Shown here: one piece after another, positions 17,248 through 26,420 of the stretch
Layout: each line of letters starts with the position of its first letter
Numbering within the stretch: the stretch's first letter is position 1
NCBI GenBank assembly: GCA_022184915.1
Contig: JAGTJU010000002.1
Location: 496,001 to 560,000 of the forward strand
Direction: 5' to 3'
Origin: Myxococcales bacterium
Lineage (GTDB): Bacteria > Myxococcota_A > Polyangia > Fen-1088
DNA length: 64,000 nt
Notes under the pieces: generated by a model
Database searches by the model: none
What the model was told of the DNA's origin: nothing
The model's input: the letters and a program-made list of their open reading frames with translations, nothing else
Translations under genes and position numbers: made by a program

Positions 17248-17294
17248 GGCGCGGCGACGCGCAGCGTGCGGTCGGGTCCGAGGACGAGGGCGCC

Positions 17295-18501
17295 GTGCGA
17301 GTCTTGGTAGTCACGAAACTGTTTCCGAATGCGGTCGAGCCCCTGCTCGCGCCGTTCAACCGCTTGCAGCTTGCCGCATTGGGCGGGCTGGCAGAGGTCA
17401 GGGTGTTGGGAACGCTGCCCTGGTTTCCGGCAAACCGCGCGCTCGCGAAGCTGGCGGGTCGGCCTCTACCCGCCGCGCCGCCCGCCCGCGAGATCATTGA
17501 CGGGCTCGAGGTATGGCATCCCCGCACGCTTTACATCCCGAAGGTGGGGCTGGCCGCCGCTCCGGCGCTGTACATGGCGAGCTTGCTCGGGCAGCGCTCC
17601 CTGGGTGCGCTGGCGCACGCCCGCTGGGCCGATGTCATCCTCGGGTGTTGGGCCTACCCGGATGGCGTGGCGGCCCTCGGCCTTGGCGCCTTGGCCAAGC
17701 GGCCCGTCGTCGTCAAGGTTCACGGGACCGACATCAACGATCTGGCGCACCGGCGTTCCGTGCGCCCCGTGCTCACCAGGGCGTTGCCCGCGGGCGCGGA
17801 GGGTCGTGGCCGTGTCCAAGGGCCTCGTGCGCGAGCTCGAGGCGCTCGGCGTGCCTTCCCCGCGTATCGCCCTCGTCCCCAACGGCGTGGACCGGTCTGT
17901 CTTCGCTCCCCGTCCGCAGGTTCAGGCCCGCAGGGATCTCGCGCAAGCCGTGGAGGGCAAACTGGTCCTTTACGTGGGGGCGCTCAAGGTCACCAAAGGT
18001 GTGCGCGAGCTGTTCGAGGCCTTCGCGTCACTGGCTGGGGCGCGCCCCGATCTGCGCCTCACCCTGGTAGGGGGAGGTGAGTTGCGCGCAGAAGGAGAGC
18101 GTTTAGCTACCCGCCATCCGGGCCGCGTGTACCTGCCCGGCCCGCTTCCGGCGCGCGAAGTTGCGGCGTGGATGGCCGCTGCAGATGTCGTGACGCTACC
18201 GAGCTGGAACGAAGGCACCCCCAACGTGCTCATCGAAGCCATGGCTTCGGGACGGCCCGTGGTTGCCACACATGTAGGGGGCATTCCCGATCTGGTTCGT
18301 CATCCGGGCCTCGGGTGCCTTGTTCCTCCGCACGACTCCGGCGCGTTGCGGTCCGCCCTCGAACGCGTTCTCTACGGCGCGGGCGAGACCTCCGCCGGGG
18401 CGTCCCTCGATCCGCAGGAGATTGCCTCGTTTGCTCCCGGCGATTGGCGGGACAGCGCACGACAGCTGCTGAGTGTTTTGAAGGCGGCCGCCCTCAGCTG
18501 A
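17295..18501 (+). pseudogene. Glycosyltransferase family 4, interrupted by a +1 frameshift
   Basis: Two overlapping frames together encode one complete GT-B enzyme of about 401 residues. The N-terminal half (RVLVVTKLFPNAVEPLLAPF through VVVKVHGTDINDLAHR) reads in one frame to about base 17789. The C-terminal half (RRVVAVSKGLVRELEALG, ALVPNGVDRSVF, SWNEGTPNVLIEAMASGRP) continues in the +1 frame from about 17791 to the TGA at 18499-18501. One extra base in the G/C-rich stretch 17787-17800 explains the break. Without repair the product would end at 18080 with about 95 nonsense residues. No slippery heptamer is visible. The GTG start at 17295 follows GAGGGCGCC. It is either a genuine lesion or an assembly error. 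Confidence 0.85.
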
Positions 18502-18573
18502 GCGCGAGACGCGCTGAATGCCCTCATTTTGTGACTTTCGCCGAGCCCGAATTAACGTCAAACTTATTCGCCT

Positions 18574-20925
18574 ATGCGCGTACCCAGGTCTTTCGTTGTG
18601 GGGAGGTTGTTCAGGTTCGGGCTTGCGGTGGCCGTGCTGGCGAGCGCAGGCGCGAGCTGTCGCACGGATGGCGACGCGAAGAAGGATACCGACACGGACG
18701 GCCCGCTCATGCCGGAACCGCCGGGGGATCCGGGCGCACCGAACCGGCCTTCTCGGCTCATCGCCCTCGGGGCCTCCAAAACCGCCGTCGAGCTGGCGTG
18801 GACGGATGCATCCACCGATGAAAGTGGCTTCGTCGTCGAGAGGGCTTCCGCGCGCAATGAGGATTGGTCGAGCGTGGGTACGGCTGCGGCGAACGCCACC
18901 AGCTTTTCAGACCCATCGCTTGCCCCTGCCACGACCTATCGCTATCGCGTGTTCGCGCAGAACGCCAAGGGCAGGTCAGCGTCATCCAATGTGGCCACGG
19001 CCACGACTCAGGTGGATGTAGCGGCACCGCTGTCGATTCCCACGCAACACCCTCGGTTGTGGTTCACGCCCGAGCGCCTGGCCAAGGCCAAGGCCTGGTA
19101 CGCGAAGAACCCCTTCGAGCCGAAGGACGACGAAAAGGACGAGCTGGCCTTCAAATACCTCATGACGGGGGACAACGCCCTTGCCCGCAAGGCGATCGAT
19201 TGGCTCAAGACCTTCACGCTCGACGTGGGCCGCAGCGTGAACGACGACGCCCGCTGGTCGGGAGAACGTGCCTTGCTGGTCTTCGACTGGTGCTTCGATG
19301 AGATGACCGAGTCCGAGCGGGCCATGCTCATCGAAAGATGGAATGGGTATGTGGAGACGTTGAACGGAAAGGACTGGGGCAGCTCAGCCACCCCCGGACC
19401 CGCGAACAACTACTTTTGGGGCTACCTGCGCAACGGCATCGAGTGGGCGATTGCCAGTTGGCACGAAAACGACAAAGCGCCGGCGTTGCTCAATCACGCG
19501 ATGAACGAACGATGGGAGGCCTTCAAGACCTACGGTGCGGGTGGGGGGGCGGGCGGCGTGCCGGCCGAGGGCTCTCAGTACGGTCGTTACATGTTGGCTT
19601 ACGCCGCCGTTCCCCTGACCACGGCGATGCTTCTGGGACGCAACATGTGGGAAGAAACGCCGCTGTTCAAGTCCTCGGTGTTCTACCTGGCGCACTCGCT
19701 CAGCCCCGATCTCACGACGTCGAAGAGCGGAAAGACCGGCTACGAAACTTTTCCTTATGCGGACGACGACGGTTTCAAGAACGGTAGTTCTGCCTCTTCG
19801 ATTTACGCCGGGGCGTTCATGGGAACGGCGGTGGATGTATGGCGGGATACGCCCGTGGGCGGTTATGCCCAGCGCTTCTTGGACATCGTGAAGCCGCCGA
19901 TGCCGCACTATATCGAAGCGGTGATGCCGGCAGTGCCTGCCCGTAGCTTCGACGACATGCCGGTCGACTATTTCGCGCCAGGCATTGGCTTCTTCTATCT
20001 GCGGAACAAATGGGACAAGAACGCCATGGTCCTGAACCTCCAGCTCGGGTGGCCCATCGGCGCCGACCACCGTCACCTCGACGCGGGCACGTTCCAGGTC
20101 TGGCGCAAAGGGCGATGGCTCTCACGGGAGACGGCGGGCTACGATGCCAGCTGCGCGATGCCGGGGTGGAAGGGCCAAAAGGAGGTCCGTTGTCCCGCGA
20201 CCGTGCTTCACAATGGCTTGCTGTTCGAGGGTTATGGCCTTGCCAACGCCTATCACAGGGGCGATCCCAAAGTGCTGCGTCTCGAAAGCACGCCCGAGCA
20301 TGCGTTTGCGGCCGTGGACTTGACCCCCGTCTACCTCGCTGACAGCAACCACCCCGAACGCGACTTGAACCCGCATGCCGAACAGGTGATTCGCGAGTTC
20401 GTCTTCATCCGGCCCCTCGAGACCCTGGTGGTGTTCGACCGCATGAAGGCCACGGCGTCCCCCAAGAGCGCCGAGGAGGTCAATAAGACCTTCCTACTAC
20501 ACTTCGAGGCGAAGCCCACGGTGGCGGGCAACGTGGCCGAGATGAAGCTGGGGGGGCAGATCTTTCGTGCCACGACCCTGCTCCCAAAGACCGCTGAGAG
20601 CCGCGTGATCGATGAAGGGGAGGCTGGACAGTTCCGCTGGGAGGTCGACGCCCGGGGCGCAAATCCCGGCTTCCTGTTGCACGTCCTGCAGGGCAAGGAC
20701 GAAGGTGGCGACGATGTCGTGGCCAAGCTGACCGAGACGCCGGACGGCTACGAGGTGTTGCTCAAACACCCCAAAAACGGGCAGGCGAAGGTGGTGTTTC
20801 AAAAGGGCATGACCTCAGCGGGGGGCAAGTTTGGCTTCTCCGCGTCGGGAGATCCCGCCGTCACCGATCTGCCGGTCGGCGTGCAGGAACAACTCGTCAC
20901 GGACGACGGTCCGGTGTGGCGTTGA
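18574..20925 (+). CDS. Lipoprotein with FN3 domain and heparinase II/III-like polysaccharide lyase region
   Basis: This 783-residue exported protein has a lipobox near residue 28 (VLASAGASC), a fibronectin type III domain at about residues 57-147 (NRPSRLIALGASKTAVELAW, TTYRYRVFAQNAKG), a helical toroid from about 155 to 450, and a C-terminal beta-sandwich. GADHRHLDAGTFQVWRKG near residues 496-510 matches the His-x-His-x-Asp pattern of heparinase II/III-type lyases, and EGSQYGRY lies on the expected substrate face. Family members cleave uronic acid-containing polysaccharides by beta-elimination. Placed in an EPS operon, it may trim or release the polymer. The frameshifted GT4 gene is 72 bp upstream. 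Confidence 0.88.
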   Translation: MRVPRSFVVGRLFRFGLAVAVLASAGASCRTDGDAKKDTDTDGPLMPEPPGDPGAPNRPSRLIALGASKTAVELAWTDASTDESGFVVERASARNEDWSSVGTAAANATSFSDPSLAPATTYRYRVFAQNAKGRSASSNVATATTQVDVAAPLSIPTQHPRLWFTPERLAKAKAWYAKNPFEPKDDEKDELAFKYLMTGDNALARKAIDWLKTFTLDVGRSVNDDARWSGERALLVFDWCFDEMTESERAMLIERWNGYVETLNGKDWGSSATPGPANNYFWGYLRNGIEWAIASWHENDKAPALLNHAMNERWEAFKTYGAGGGAGGVPAEGSQYGRYMLAYAAVPLTTAMLLGRNMWEETPLFKSSVFYLAHSLSPDLTTSKSGKTGYETFPYADDDGFKNGSSASSIYAGAFMGTAVDVWRDTPVGGYAQRFLDIVKPPMPHYIEAVMPAVPARSFDDMPVDYFAPGIGFFYLRNKWDKNAMVLNLQLGWPIGADHRHLDAGTFQVWRKGRWLSRETAGYDASCAMPGWKGQKEVRCPATVLHNGLLFEGYGLANAYHRGDPKVLRLESTPEHAFAAVDLTPVYLADSNHPERDLNPHAEQVIREFVFIRPLETLVVFDRMKATASPKSAEEVNKTFLLHFEAKPTVAGNVAEMKLGGQIFRATTLLPKTAESRVIDEGEAGQFRWEVDARGANPGFLLHVLQGKDEGGDDVVAKLTETPDGYEVLLKHPKNGQAKVVFQKGMTSAGGKFGFSASGDPAVTDLPVGVQEQLVTDDGPVWR

Positions 20926-20947
20926 ACGGCGCGGGCGGCGAAGCTTC

Positions 20948-21982
20948 GTGAGCCGAGAGCCAACCCGGGTCTATTTGACCTTCGACGTCGAGTGCGCCGA
21001 GGAGCGGCGGGGCCCGCGCGGCACCGTGCCGGCGATGGACTACGAGCTGCGCGCGTGGGGCTCCTTCAGCAACCAGCCAGAGCCACTCGGCGTACCGCTC
21101 GTGATGGACATTCTCGAGCGGGAGGGGTTGCGGGGGACGTTCTTCGTCGAAGCGCTGGGCGCGGCCCACTTCGGAAAGGCGGGGCTTGCCACGATCTGTG
21201 GGGCCGTCAGGGAGCGTGGCCACGACCTGCAGCTTCACCTTCACCCCGTCCTGGAGCGACCCCTGTGGGTCTCGGAAGGGCGTGAGCCCGCAGCCGACGA
21301 TCTCGGCCTGTACCCGGAGGCCGAACAACGGGCGTTCCTCGAGCGCGGGATCGGTTGGTTCGAGGCTTGCGGCGTTCCCCGGTCGTCGATCGTGGCGTTT
21401 CGCGCCGGGAACTTCGGCGCGAACAACGATACCTGGAAAGCCATGGCGGCCTGCGGCCTGCGGGTTTCGTCGAACCAAAACTTGTCGTTTCTCAATCGTT
21501 CTTGTCACATCAAGGGGCACCCGCATGCGAACGATGCGTTCAACACGGGGCAAGGGGTTCTCGAGGTGCCGATCACCAACATGGAAGAGAACTCTGGTCA
21601 GCCGCGCTTGCTGCAGATCTCGGCCATTTCTTTTGCGGAGGCCTGCTGGACGCTCGAAGAGGCGCACCGTCTCGGATTTGCCGCTGTGACCTTCGTCTCA
21701 CATCCTTTCGAGTACTTTTTCATCGACGATGTGGTCACCCGACGGGCTCGCCCCAACTGGCCGAACGTGCTGCGGCTCAGGCGCCTGGCGCGCTACCTGC
21801 ATGAAAACGAAGACCGTTTCCAGGTGCAGACCATGAACCAGCTGGCGCAGCGGCCGCTGTCTCAGTTCCCGATGGGAGGCGACCCCAAGGTGCAGCGCTT
21901 GCCGAGGGGGCGCAGGCGGCTTCGCTATTCGCGCTTACTCGAGCAGGGTGTAAAACGGCTATTGTCTCGCCCGTTCTTTTGA
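20948..21982 (+). CDS. Polysaccharide deacetylase (NodB-like)
   Basis: This protein of 344 residues shows the NodB-type opening YLTFDVECAEE with the catalytic/metal Asp, LRGTFFVEALGA, the metal-binding His pair near residue 95 (LQLHLHPVLE), and VAFRAGNFGANNDTW in the middle of the barrel. VTFVSHPFEYFF near the C-terminus may complete the site. No signal peptide is seen, so it probably acts on a cytoplasmic lipid-linked sugar. The GTG at 20948 is chosen because it starts directly before the fold and 22 bp after the previous stop; a frame extending to 20831 would overlap the lyase gene. It is in one operon with its neighbours. Confidence 0.87.
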   Translation: MSREPTRVYLTFDVECAEERRGPRGTVPAMDYELRAWGSFSNQPEPLGVPLVMDILEREGLRGTFFVEALGAAHFGKAGLATICGAVRERGHDLQLHLHPVLERPLWVSEGREPAADDLGLYPEAEQRAFLERGIGWFEACGVPRSSIVAFRAGNFGANNDTWKAMAACGLRVSSNQNLSFLNRSCHIKGHPHANDAFNTGQGVLEVPITNMEENSGQPRLLQISAISFAEACWTLEEAHRLGFAAVTFVSHPFEYFFIDDVVTRRARPNWPNVLRLRRLARYLHENEDRFQVQTMNQLAQRPLSQFPMGGDPKVQRLPRGRRRLRYSRLLEQGVKRLLSRPFF

Positions 21983-22040
21983 ACACCCCCTCGCGCGGAG
22001 ACGTTGGCGACATCCCAAGGCGGCCCGAAGGAAGTTTTCC

Positions 22041-23219
22041 ATGATGCACGGTCAGAACATCATCTGTTTCGCGAAAGACTGGACGGAGGATCCGACCAGC
22101 AACAATCACGTGATGAAGGGGTTGGCCCGGAACAACAAGGTGCTGTGGCTCAACAGCATCGGCATGCGCACCCCGAACTTGGCGAACAAGGGAGATGTTC
22201 AGAAGATCCTCCGCAAGCTGAAGAGCTTTTCCCAGGGACCGGTCGAGGTCGAACCCAACCTGTGGGTGTACACACCGATCGTTTTGCCGTTGCCTCATTC
22301 GCCCTGGGCCACGCGCGTCAACCGCGAGATCCTGCGGGGGACCCTGAAGGCGCTTCGCTACAAGCTGGGCATGAACGAGTTTCAGCTGTGGACGTTCCTG
22401 CCAAATGCCGTCAGGCACGTGGGTCGCCTGGGAGAGTCCTCGGTGGTCTACTATTGCACCGACGAGTTTTCGCAGTTCTCTTACCTCGATGGTGCCCGTC
22501 TTGCCGAGATGGAGCGGGAGCTGTGCGCTAAGGCCGACGTCGTCTTCACCACGGCCCGCAGTCTGTGGGAGGCGAAGAGGGGGATGAACCCCGAAACGCA
22601 CTTGGCCCTTCACGGTGTGGACCAAGGTCACTTTGCGAAGGCCCTCGCGCCGGCGACGGAGGTCCCCGCAGAGCTGCGCGATGTCAAAACGCCCATTCTC
22701 GGGTTCTTTGGCCTGATTCACGATTGGATCGACCAGGACTTACTTGCCTTCGTCGCGCAGAAGCGCCCGGATTGGACCTTGGCGATCATCGGCAAGGCCC
22801 AAGTGGACACGAGCCGCCTGCAACGCTTGCCGAACGTGCGGCTGTTGGGGCGCAAGGCTTACGAGGAGCTGCCGGCCTACTGCAAGGCTTTCTCCCTGGG
22901 TTTGCTCCCCTTCGCCATCAACGAACTCACACGCAACGTGAACCCGATCAAGCTGCGCGAGTACCTGTCCGCAGGGCTTCCCGTGGTGTCGACGGACTTG
23001 CCCGAGGTACACACCTTCAGCCGGTGGGCGGCCATCGCGCACACGAAAGAGGAGTTCCTTCAGGCGTGCGAGGCGGCCCTGGCGACCGATGGAGCCGCGC
23101 TTCGCGAGGAGCGGTCGCGGGCCATGACGGAGGAGACGTGGGACGCCAAGGTGGCAGAGATCGGTCGCGTCGTCATGGACGCGCTGGCCCGTCGCCCGGC
23201 GGCAGGCGCGGCGGCGTGA
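22041..23219 (+). CDS. Glycosyltransferase (GT-B fold, family 4-like)
   Basis: This soluble protein of 392 residues has an N-terminal domain beginning NIICFAKDWTEDPTSNNHVM and then VVYYCTDEFSQFSYLDG. The C-terminal donor domain contains LGFFGLIHDWIDQDLLAFVA, RLPNVRLLGRKAYEELPAYC and NPIKLREYLSAGLPVVSTDLPE, which corresponds to the E-x7-E region of group 1 transferases. It probably adds one residue of the EPS repeat. It lies 58 bp after the deacetylase gene and 46 bp before the large hypothetical, with which it is likely cotranscribed. A second ATG at 22044 is an alternative start. Confidence 0.92.
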   Translation: MMHGQNIICFAKDWTEDPTSNNHVMKGLARNNKVLWLNSIGMRTPNLANKGDVQKILRKLKSFSQGPVEVEPNLWVYTPIVLPLPHSPWATRVNREILRGTLKALRYKLGMNEFQLWTFLPNAVRHVGRLGESSVVYYCTDEFSQFSYLDGARLAEMERELCAKADVVFTTARSLWEAKRGMNPETHLALHGVDQGHFAKALAPATEVPAELRDVKTPILGFFGLIHDWIDQDLLAFVAQKRPDWTLAIIGKAQVDTSRLQRLPNVRLLGRKAYEELPAYCKAFSLGLLPFAINELTRNVNPIKLREYLSAGLPVVSTDLPEVHTFSRWAAIAHTKEEFLQACEAALATDGAALREERSRAMTEETWDAKVAEIGRVVMDALARRPAAGAAA

Positions 23220-23265
23220 GCCTTTACCGGCAAACGCCTCGAGGCTCGAGGGTGGCAGCCCGCCC

Positions 23266-25437
23266 ATGACGGAACGAAAGACAGACCCGGTGATTGACGA
23301 CGCAAGCCCCGAGGTGCGCATGCGGGACGTGTTCGAGACGCCTTTGCCTTCCGGTCGGGTCGTGGGCAGCCACACGACGCGGGGCCAGCGGCGCAGCGGA
23401 GCGGATCGAGAGAGCACCCTCTCGGTCGACGGAGGCGCTTTGCGGATCGCCCCTCTCATCGACGCGGGCTGGGGTCGGTCCTGTCTGGCCTACCCGGCGC
23501 ACGCAGCGACCCCGGGACTCATGTTCGCGGTGTCCGTGCTCGATGGGCACAACACCTCGCAAGCCGAGCCTTTGTCGGAGCGCTTCGGTCGGCGCTTGAT
23601 CCGCTGGCTGCGGGGGCCCTACGAAAAACCCGATCTCGCCACACGGCTGCAGCGGCTGCGCAGGTTCATGGACCCCGCGAAGGCGCCTCGGCTCACCCGC
23701 CAGATGCTGTGGTGGCTTCGCACCGATGAACGGACCCGCAGCGTGCGCGTGCTCGATGAGAACCTCGCCGTGGGCCTGCATCCCTTCGACGTGGTGAACG
23801 ATCCCCGGCTGGGGGCTCACTTCGTCATGCGGGCGCTCGGGCCCGACAACGGCGGTTTGTGCGTCAATCTCGGCGCCGAAACACCAACGCAGGTGGTGGC
23901 CGGGGTTCAGAACTTGCCGCTGCTGCTCGTCGTGGCGCTTCGCGAAGGCTCGTGCGTGTACTACGCAGGATCCCTTACGGGCGCGCGGGGGCTTGGGCCG
24001 GGGTGGCCGTGGCTTCGCCCGCTCGGCATTGGCCCCTTGCCCGCGTCACCCACGCTTCATCCCGTGCTGGCGCAGGCTGTGCTTGGGCAGATCGGCTTTC
24101 GGGCGGACACTCGTGTCTTCGGTGCCGAGGTGGCTCACGACCCTCGCTTTCGGCCCTGGTGGGGCGGGGCGCTGTGGGCCGATTCCTGCGCGGAGACCAC
24201 CGCCCGCCGGACCGAAACGCTTGCGCCGCCTGCGCTGTTCTCGGAGGCCCCCCTCGGCTTCGTGCGGGGCCCCGAGGGCTTGGCCGTCAAAACCCAGGAG
24301 GCCGCCTCCGCCTGGCGTTCGGCGTGTGACCGGGCGCCAGGTCTCGTGTCGTTCATGCTGCGAACCGATGCCGATGCGCAGGGAGCCGTGGGGGTGTCGT
24401 TCCGAGGCGTTCACGCTTCGTCGTTCGCGCTCATCTGCGAACCCCGGAGGTGGCGTTTGCAGCAAAGCGTACCGGGCGGCGGAGCGGTGACGCGTCTCGA
24501 GGGCACGCGCCCTCCCGCCGGGGGGGATCGGTGGTCGCGGCTTCAGATGCTGGACGACGGCCGCCGCATCACCCTCGTCGAGAACGCAACGGTCCTGGGC
24601 ACCCTCGAGGACGACGCGCAGGCCGAGGCCGCCGCCTTGTCCCTCGAGGCCCACCCACACACTCATGGCTTCGTGGTGGCCGGCTTCGAGGTCCATGCCC
24701 GCGCCTTGCGCCTGGAAACGGCGACGCACCTGCCCTGGCCTGTCACCGTGGCCACGACCGGCGAACGAGGGCCGCTCCATGTGCGCGATGCGCTCGAGGG
24801 CCACGGGCCGCTCGAACGACATCGAACGCTCGAGGGTCTGCGCTGGCGGCGTACCTTGGGTCAGGGGCGTATCCATCTCGAGGGCGGGGCCGGTGCACGG
24901 GTCGATGCCTCGCCCACTCGGCCGAGTCCGGATCGTATGATCTACGCGGTGCCGTGGCGGGTGCCCGGTGCCGATCTCGCCGTGGAGATCCTGGCGCCTG
25001 GCTCCGGCCGTGACGAGGGCGAGAAGACCCGCGGGGGCTTTGCGTTTTGGCAGGACCATCGCAACTACCTCACGGTCTCCGTTTACCTCGACGACCACTA
25101 CGGTGGTGCGTCCGTCTCGTCGTTCCTTCACCTCGATGGCTACGAAGATCTTTACGACGCCATCTGGACGAACGTGGGAAGCCGCATCACCTGGGGGCGG
25201 CCTTTCAAGTTTCGGGTGGCCTTCGACGGCCAGACGTATCAGGCCTTCGTCAACGACGAACCCGTGTTGTTCCGGCGGCTCTCGGACGTCTACCCCGAGC
25301 AATCTGCCCTGCGCTTGACCCGCGTGGGTTTGGTGGCGAACTGGGAGTGGGGCAGAGACACGGGCACACGCTTTCGCCACTTCGAGGGCCGCGAGCTCGT
25401 GGCGGGGGCGCATCCGCCGTCAGTCGCGTCGTCCTGA
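23266..25437 (+). CDS. Large EPS-operon hypothetical protein with beta-sandwich-like C-terminus
   Basis: This 723-residue protein has no signal peptide and no transmembrane segment and is not recognised. The first 330 residues contain blocks rich in Trp, Arg and Gly (GRRLIRWLRGPYEKPD, GPGWPWLRPLGIGPLP). The last 350 residues look all-beta with two possible jelly-roll domains, the last around GGFAFWQDHRNYLTVSVYL and FKFRVAFDGQTYQAFVNDEP, reminiscent of LamG/concanavalin-like carbohydrate-binding folds. Codon use matches the neighbours, and it follows the GT gene closely on the same strand, so a role in EPS production is inferred. A cytoplasmic polymer-binding or assembly factor is one possibility. 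Confidence 0.85.
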   Translation: MTERKTDPVIDDASPEVRMRDVFETPLPSGRVVGSHTTRGQRRSGADRESTLSVDGGALRIAPLIDAGWGRSCLAYPAHAATPGLMFAVSVLDGHNTSQAEPLSERFGRRLIRWLRGPYEKPDLATRLQRLRRFMDPAKAPRLTRQMLWWLRTDERTRSVRVLDENLAVGLHPFDVVNDPRLGAHFVMRALGPDNGGLCVNLGAETPTQVVAGVQNLPLLLVVALREGSCVYYAGSLTGARGLGPGWPWLRPLGIGPLPASPTLHPVLAQAVLGQIGFRADTRVFGAEVAHDPRFRPWWGGALWADSCAETTARRTETLAPPALFSEAPLGFVRGPEGLAVKTQEAASAWRSACDRAPGLVSFMLRTDADAQGAVGVSFRGVHASSFALICEPRRWRLQQSVPGGGAVTRLEGTRPPAGGDRWSRLQMLDDGRRITLVENATVLGTLEDDAQAEAAALSLEAHPHTHGFVVAGFEVHARALRLETATHLPWPVTVATTGERGPLHVRDALEGHGPLERHRTLEGLRWRRTLGQGRIHLEGGAGARVDASPTRPSPDRMIYAVPWRVPGADLAVEILAPGSGRDEGEKTRGGFAFWQDHRNYLTVSVYLDDHYGGASVSSFLHLDGYEDLYDAIWTNVGSRITWGRPFKFRVAFDGQTYQAFVNDEPVLFRRLSDVYPEQSALRLTRVGLVANWEWGRDTGTRFRHFEGRELVAGAHPPSVASS

Positions 25438-25570
25438 TCCGTGGCAGGTGTGTGTCCGTGTAGGACTTGTCGCCTTTTTCCCTCCCAATCGCGCCTGTCC
25501 CTGCGAGTTGTCATATCCCTCGGCGCGTTTGCTCGATACCTTTCAGAGGGTCTGGAGCGCGAAAGTCCCC

Positions 25571-26134
25571 GTGAGCAGACCCCCGAAAGCTACGCCGCCG
25601 CCTCGAAGTACCCGCGCCGGAACGTTCGACGGTTTGGAAAAGCTCTTTTTCGAGAAGGCTCGCGCCATCGAGTCGGGGGAGATGGCCGCACCGCCCGAGG
25701 CAACAAAAGTGCCCCGCAACGCGCTCGAGGCGGGGTGGGCGGGCTGGCGGCAGCTCGAGCGGTACCAAAAGGTGGGTCTCGGTGCCGGGGCGGGCTTCCT
25801 CGTCCTGGTCGCCGCGGTGATGATCTTCGGCGGTGGCGGGCCTGCGGCACCTACCCCAACGGGCGCGGTGGTGGCCCCGCCACCGGTTGAAGCGCCCCTT
25901 GCGCCGGCTCAGCCCGTTCCGCAGGTGCCCGCACCCACCGCCCCGCTTCCCTTGGCCACGCCGCCGGGCGCCCCGGTCGCCGCGCAACCGGCGCCTCTCA
26001 ACGCCAAGTCCAGAGCCGATCACTCACCCCCACGACGAAAAGGGGCGAAGGCCACGACGCCCAAGCGGCGTGCAGGGACCAAGCGGGCGGCCCCCCCGAA
26101 GTCACGCCCGTCCCAGCACCGCGCGAGGCGCTAG
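25571..26134 (+). CDS. Small single-pass membrane protein with Pro/Ala-rich, basic tail
   Basis: The protein has about 187 residues. An N-terminal cytoplasmic segment (about 70 residues, with FDGLEKLFFEKARAIESGEM) leads into one transmembrane helix (VGLGAGAGFLVLVAAVMIFGGG). A Pro/Ala/Val-rich linker and a strongly basic C-terminus (RRKGAKATTPKRRAGTKRAA) follow. The GTG at 25571 is chosen as the first plausible start with an upstream GGAG; the frame extends further but into sequence unlike coding DNA. No family is recognised. The basic periplasmic tail could bind an acidic polymer, which is inference only. It closes the rightward operon. Confidence 0.65.
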   Translation: MSRPPKATPPPRSTRAGTFDGLEKLFFEKARAIESGEMAAPPEATKVPRNALEAGWAGWRQLERYQKVGLGAGAGFLVLVAAVMIFGGGGPAAPTPTGAVVAPPPVEAPLAPAQPVPQVPAPTAPLPLATPPGAPVAAQPAPLNAKSRADHSPPRRKGAKATTPKRRAGTKRAAPPKSRPSQHRARR

Positions 26135-26159
26135 CGCGCGTCTCTGGTGAGCCCAGGGC

Positions 26160-26369
26160 TCAGCTCGAAAACGGGCCATCCCGGCGTGGGGGCGCCTTGG
26201 ACGCTGGGTCGCGGGATCTGCGCGTCCGAAGGGTCCGCAGGAGCAGCGAGAACATGGACTCCTTGCTCGAACTCCACATGGCGGGACCCATGAACAGAAG
26301 CACCACCAGCACGAATCCCAAGGCGTAGAGCAGGATTTCGAGGTCCCAGCTGCTCGAGGCGTTTCGCAT
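26160..26369 (-). CDS. Small hypothetical membrane protein
   Basis: The product has 69 residues. A short polar N-terminus (MRNASSSWDLE) is followed by a strong hydrophobic helix (ILLYALGFVLVVLLFMGPAMW) and a basic tail. A stop codon lies two codons before the ATG, so the start is fixed, but no good ribosome-binding site is visible. It lies 52 bp downstream of the flippase gene on the same strand. A competing frame over 26131-26460 has less protein-like composition. It is a tentative gene supported mainly by the clean membrane helix. Confidence 0.4.
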   Translation of the reverse strand: MRNASSSWDLEILLYALGFVLVVLLFMGPAMWSSSKESMFSLLLRTLRTRRSRDPASKAPPRRDGPFSS

Positions 26370-26420
26370 CGAGGCTCAGTGTGCGCCAGAGCTCGGCGAA
26401 ATCAAGGTGGCGTAGGGCGC

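Noticed and set aside
17780-17805. Programmed ribosomal frameshift in the GT4 gene
   Set aside because: No slippery heptamer or downstream pseudoknot was seen, and GT4 enzymes are not known to use this; a base error or mutation is simpler.
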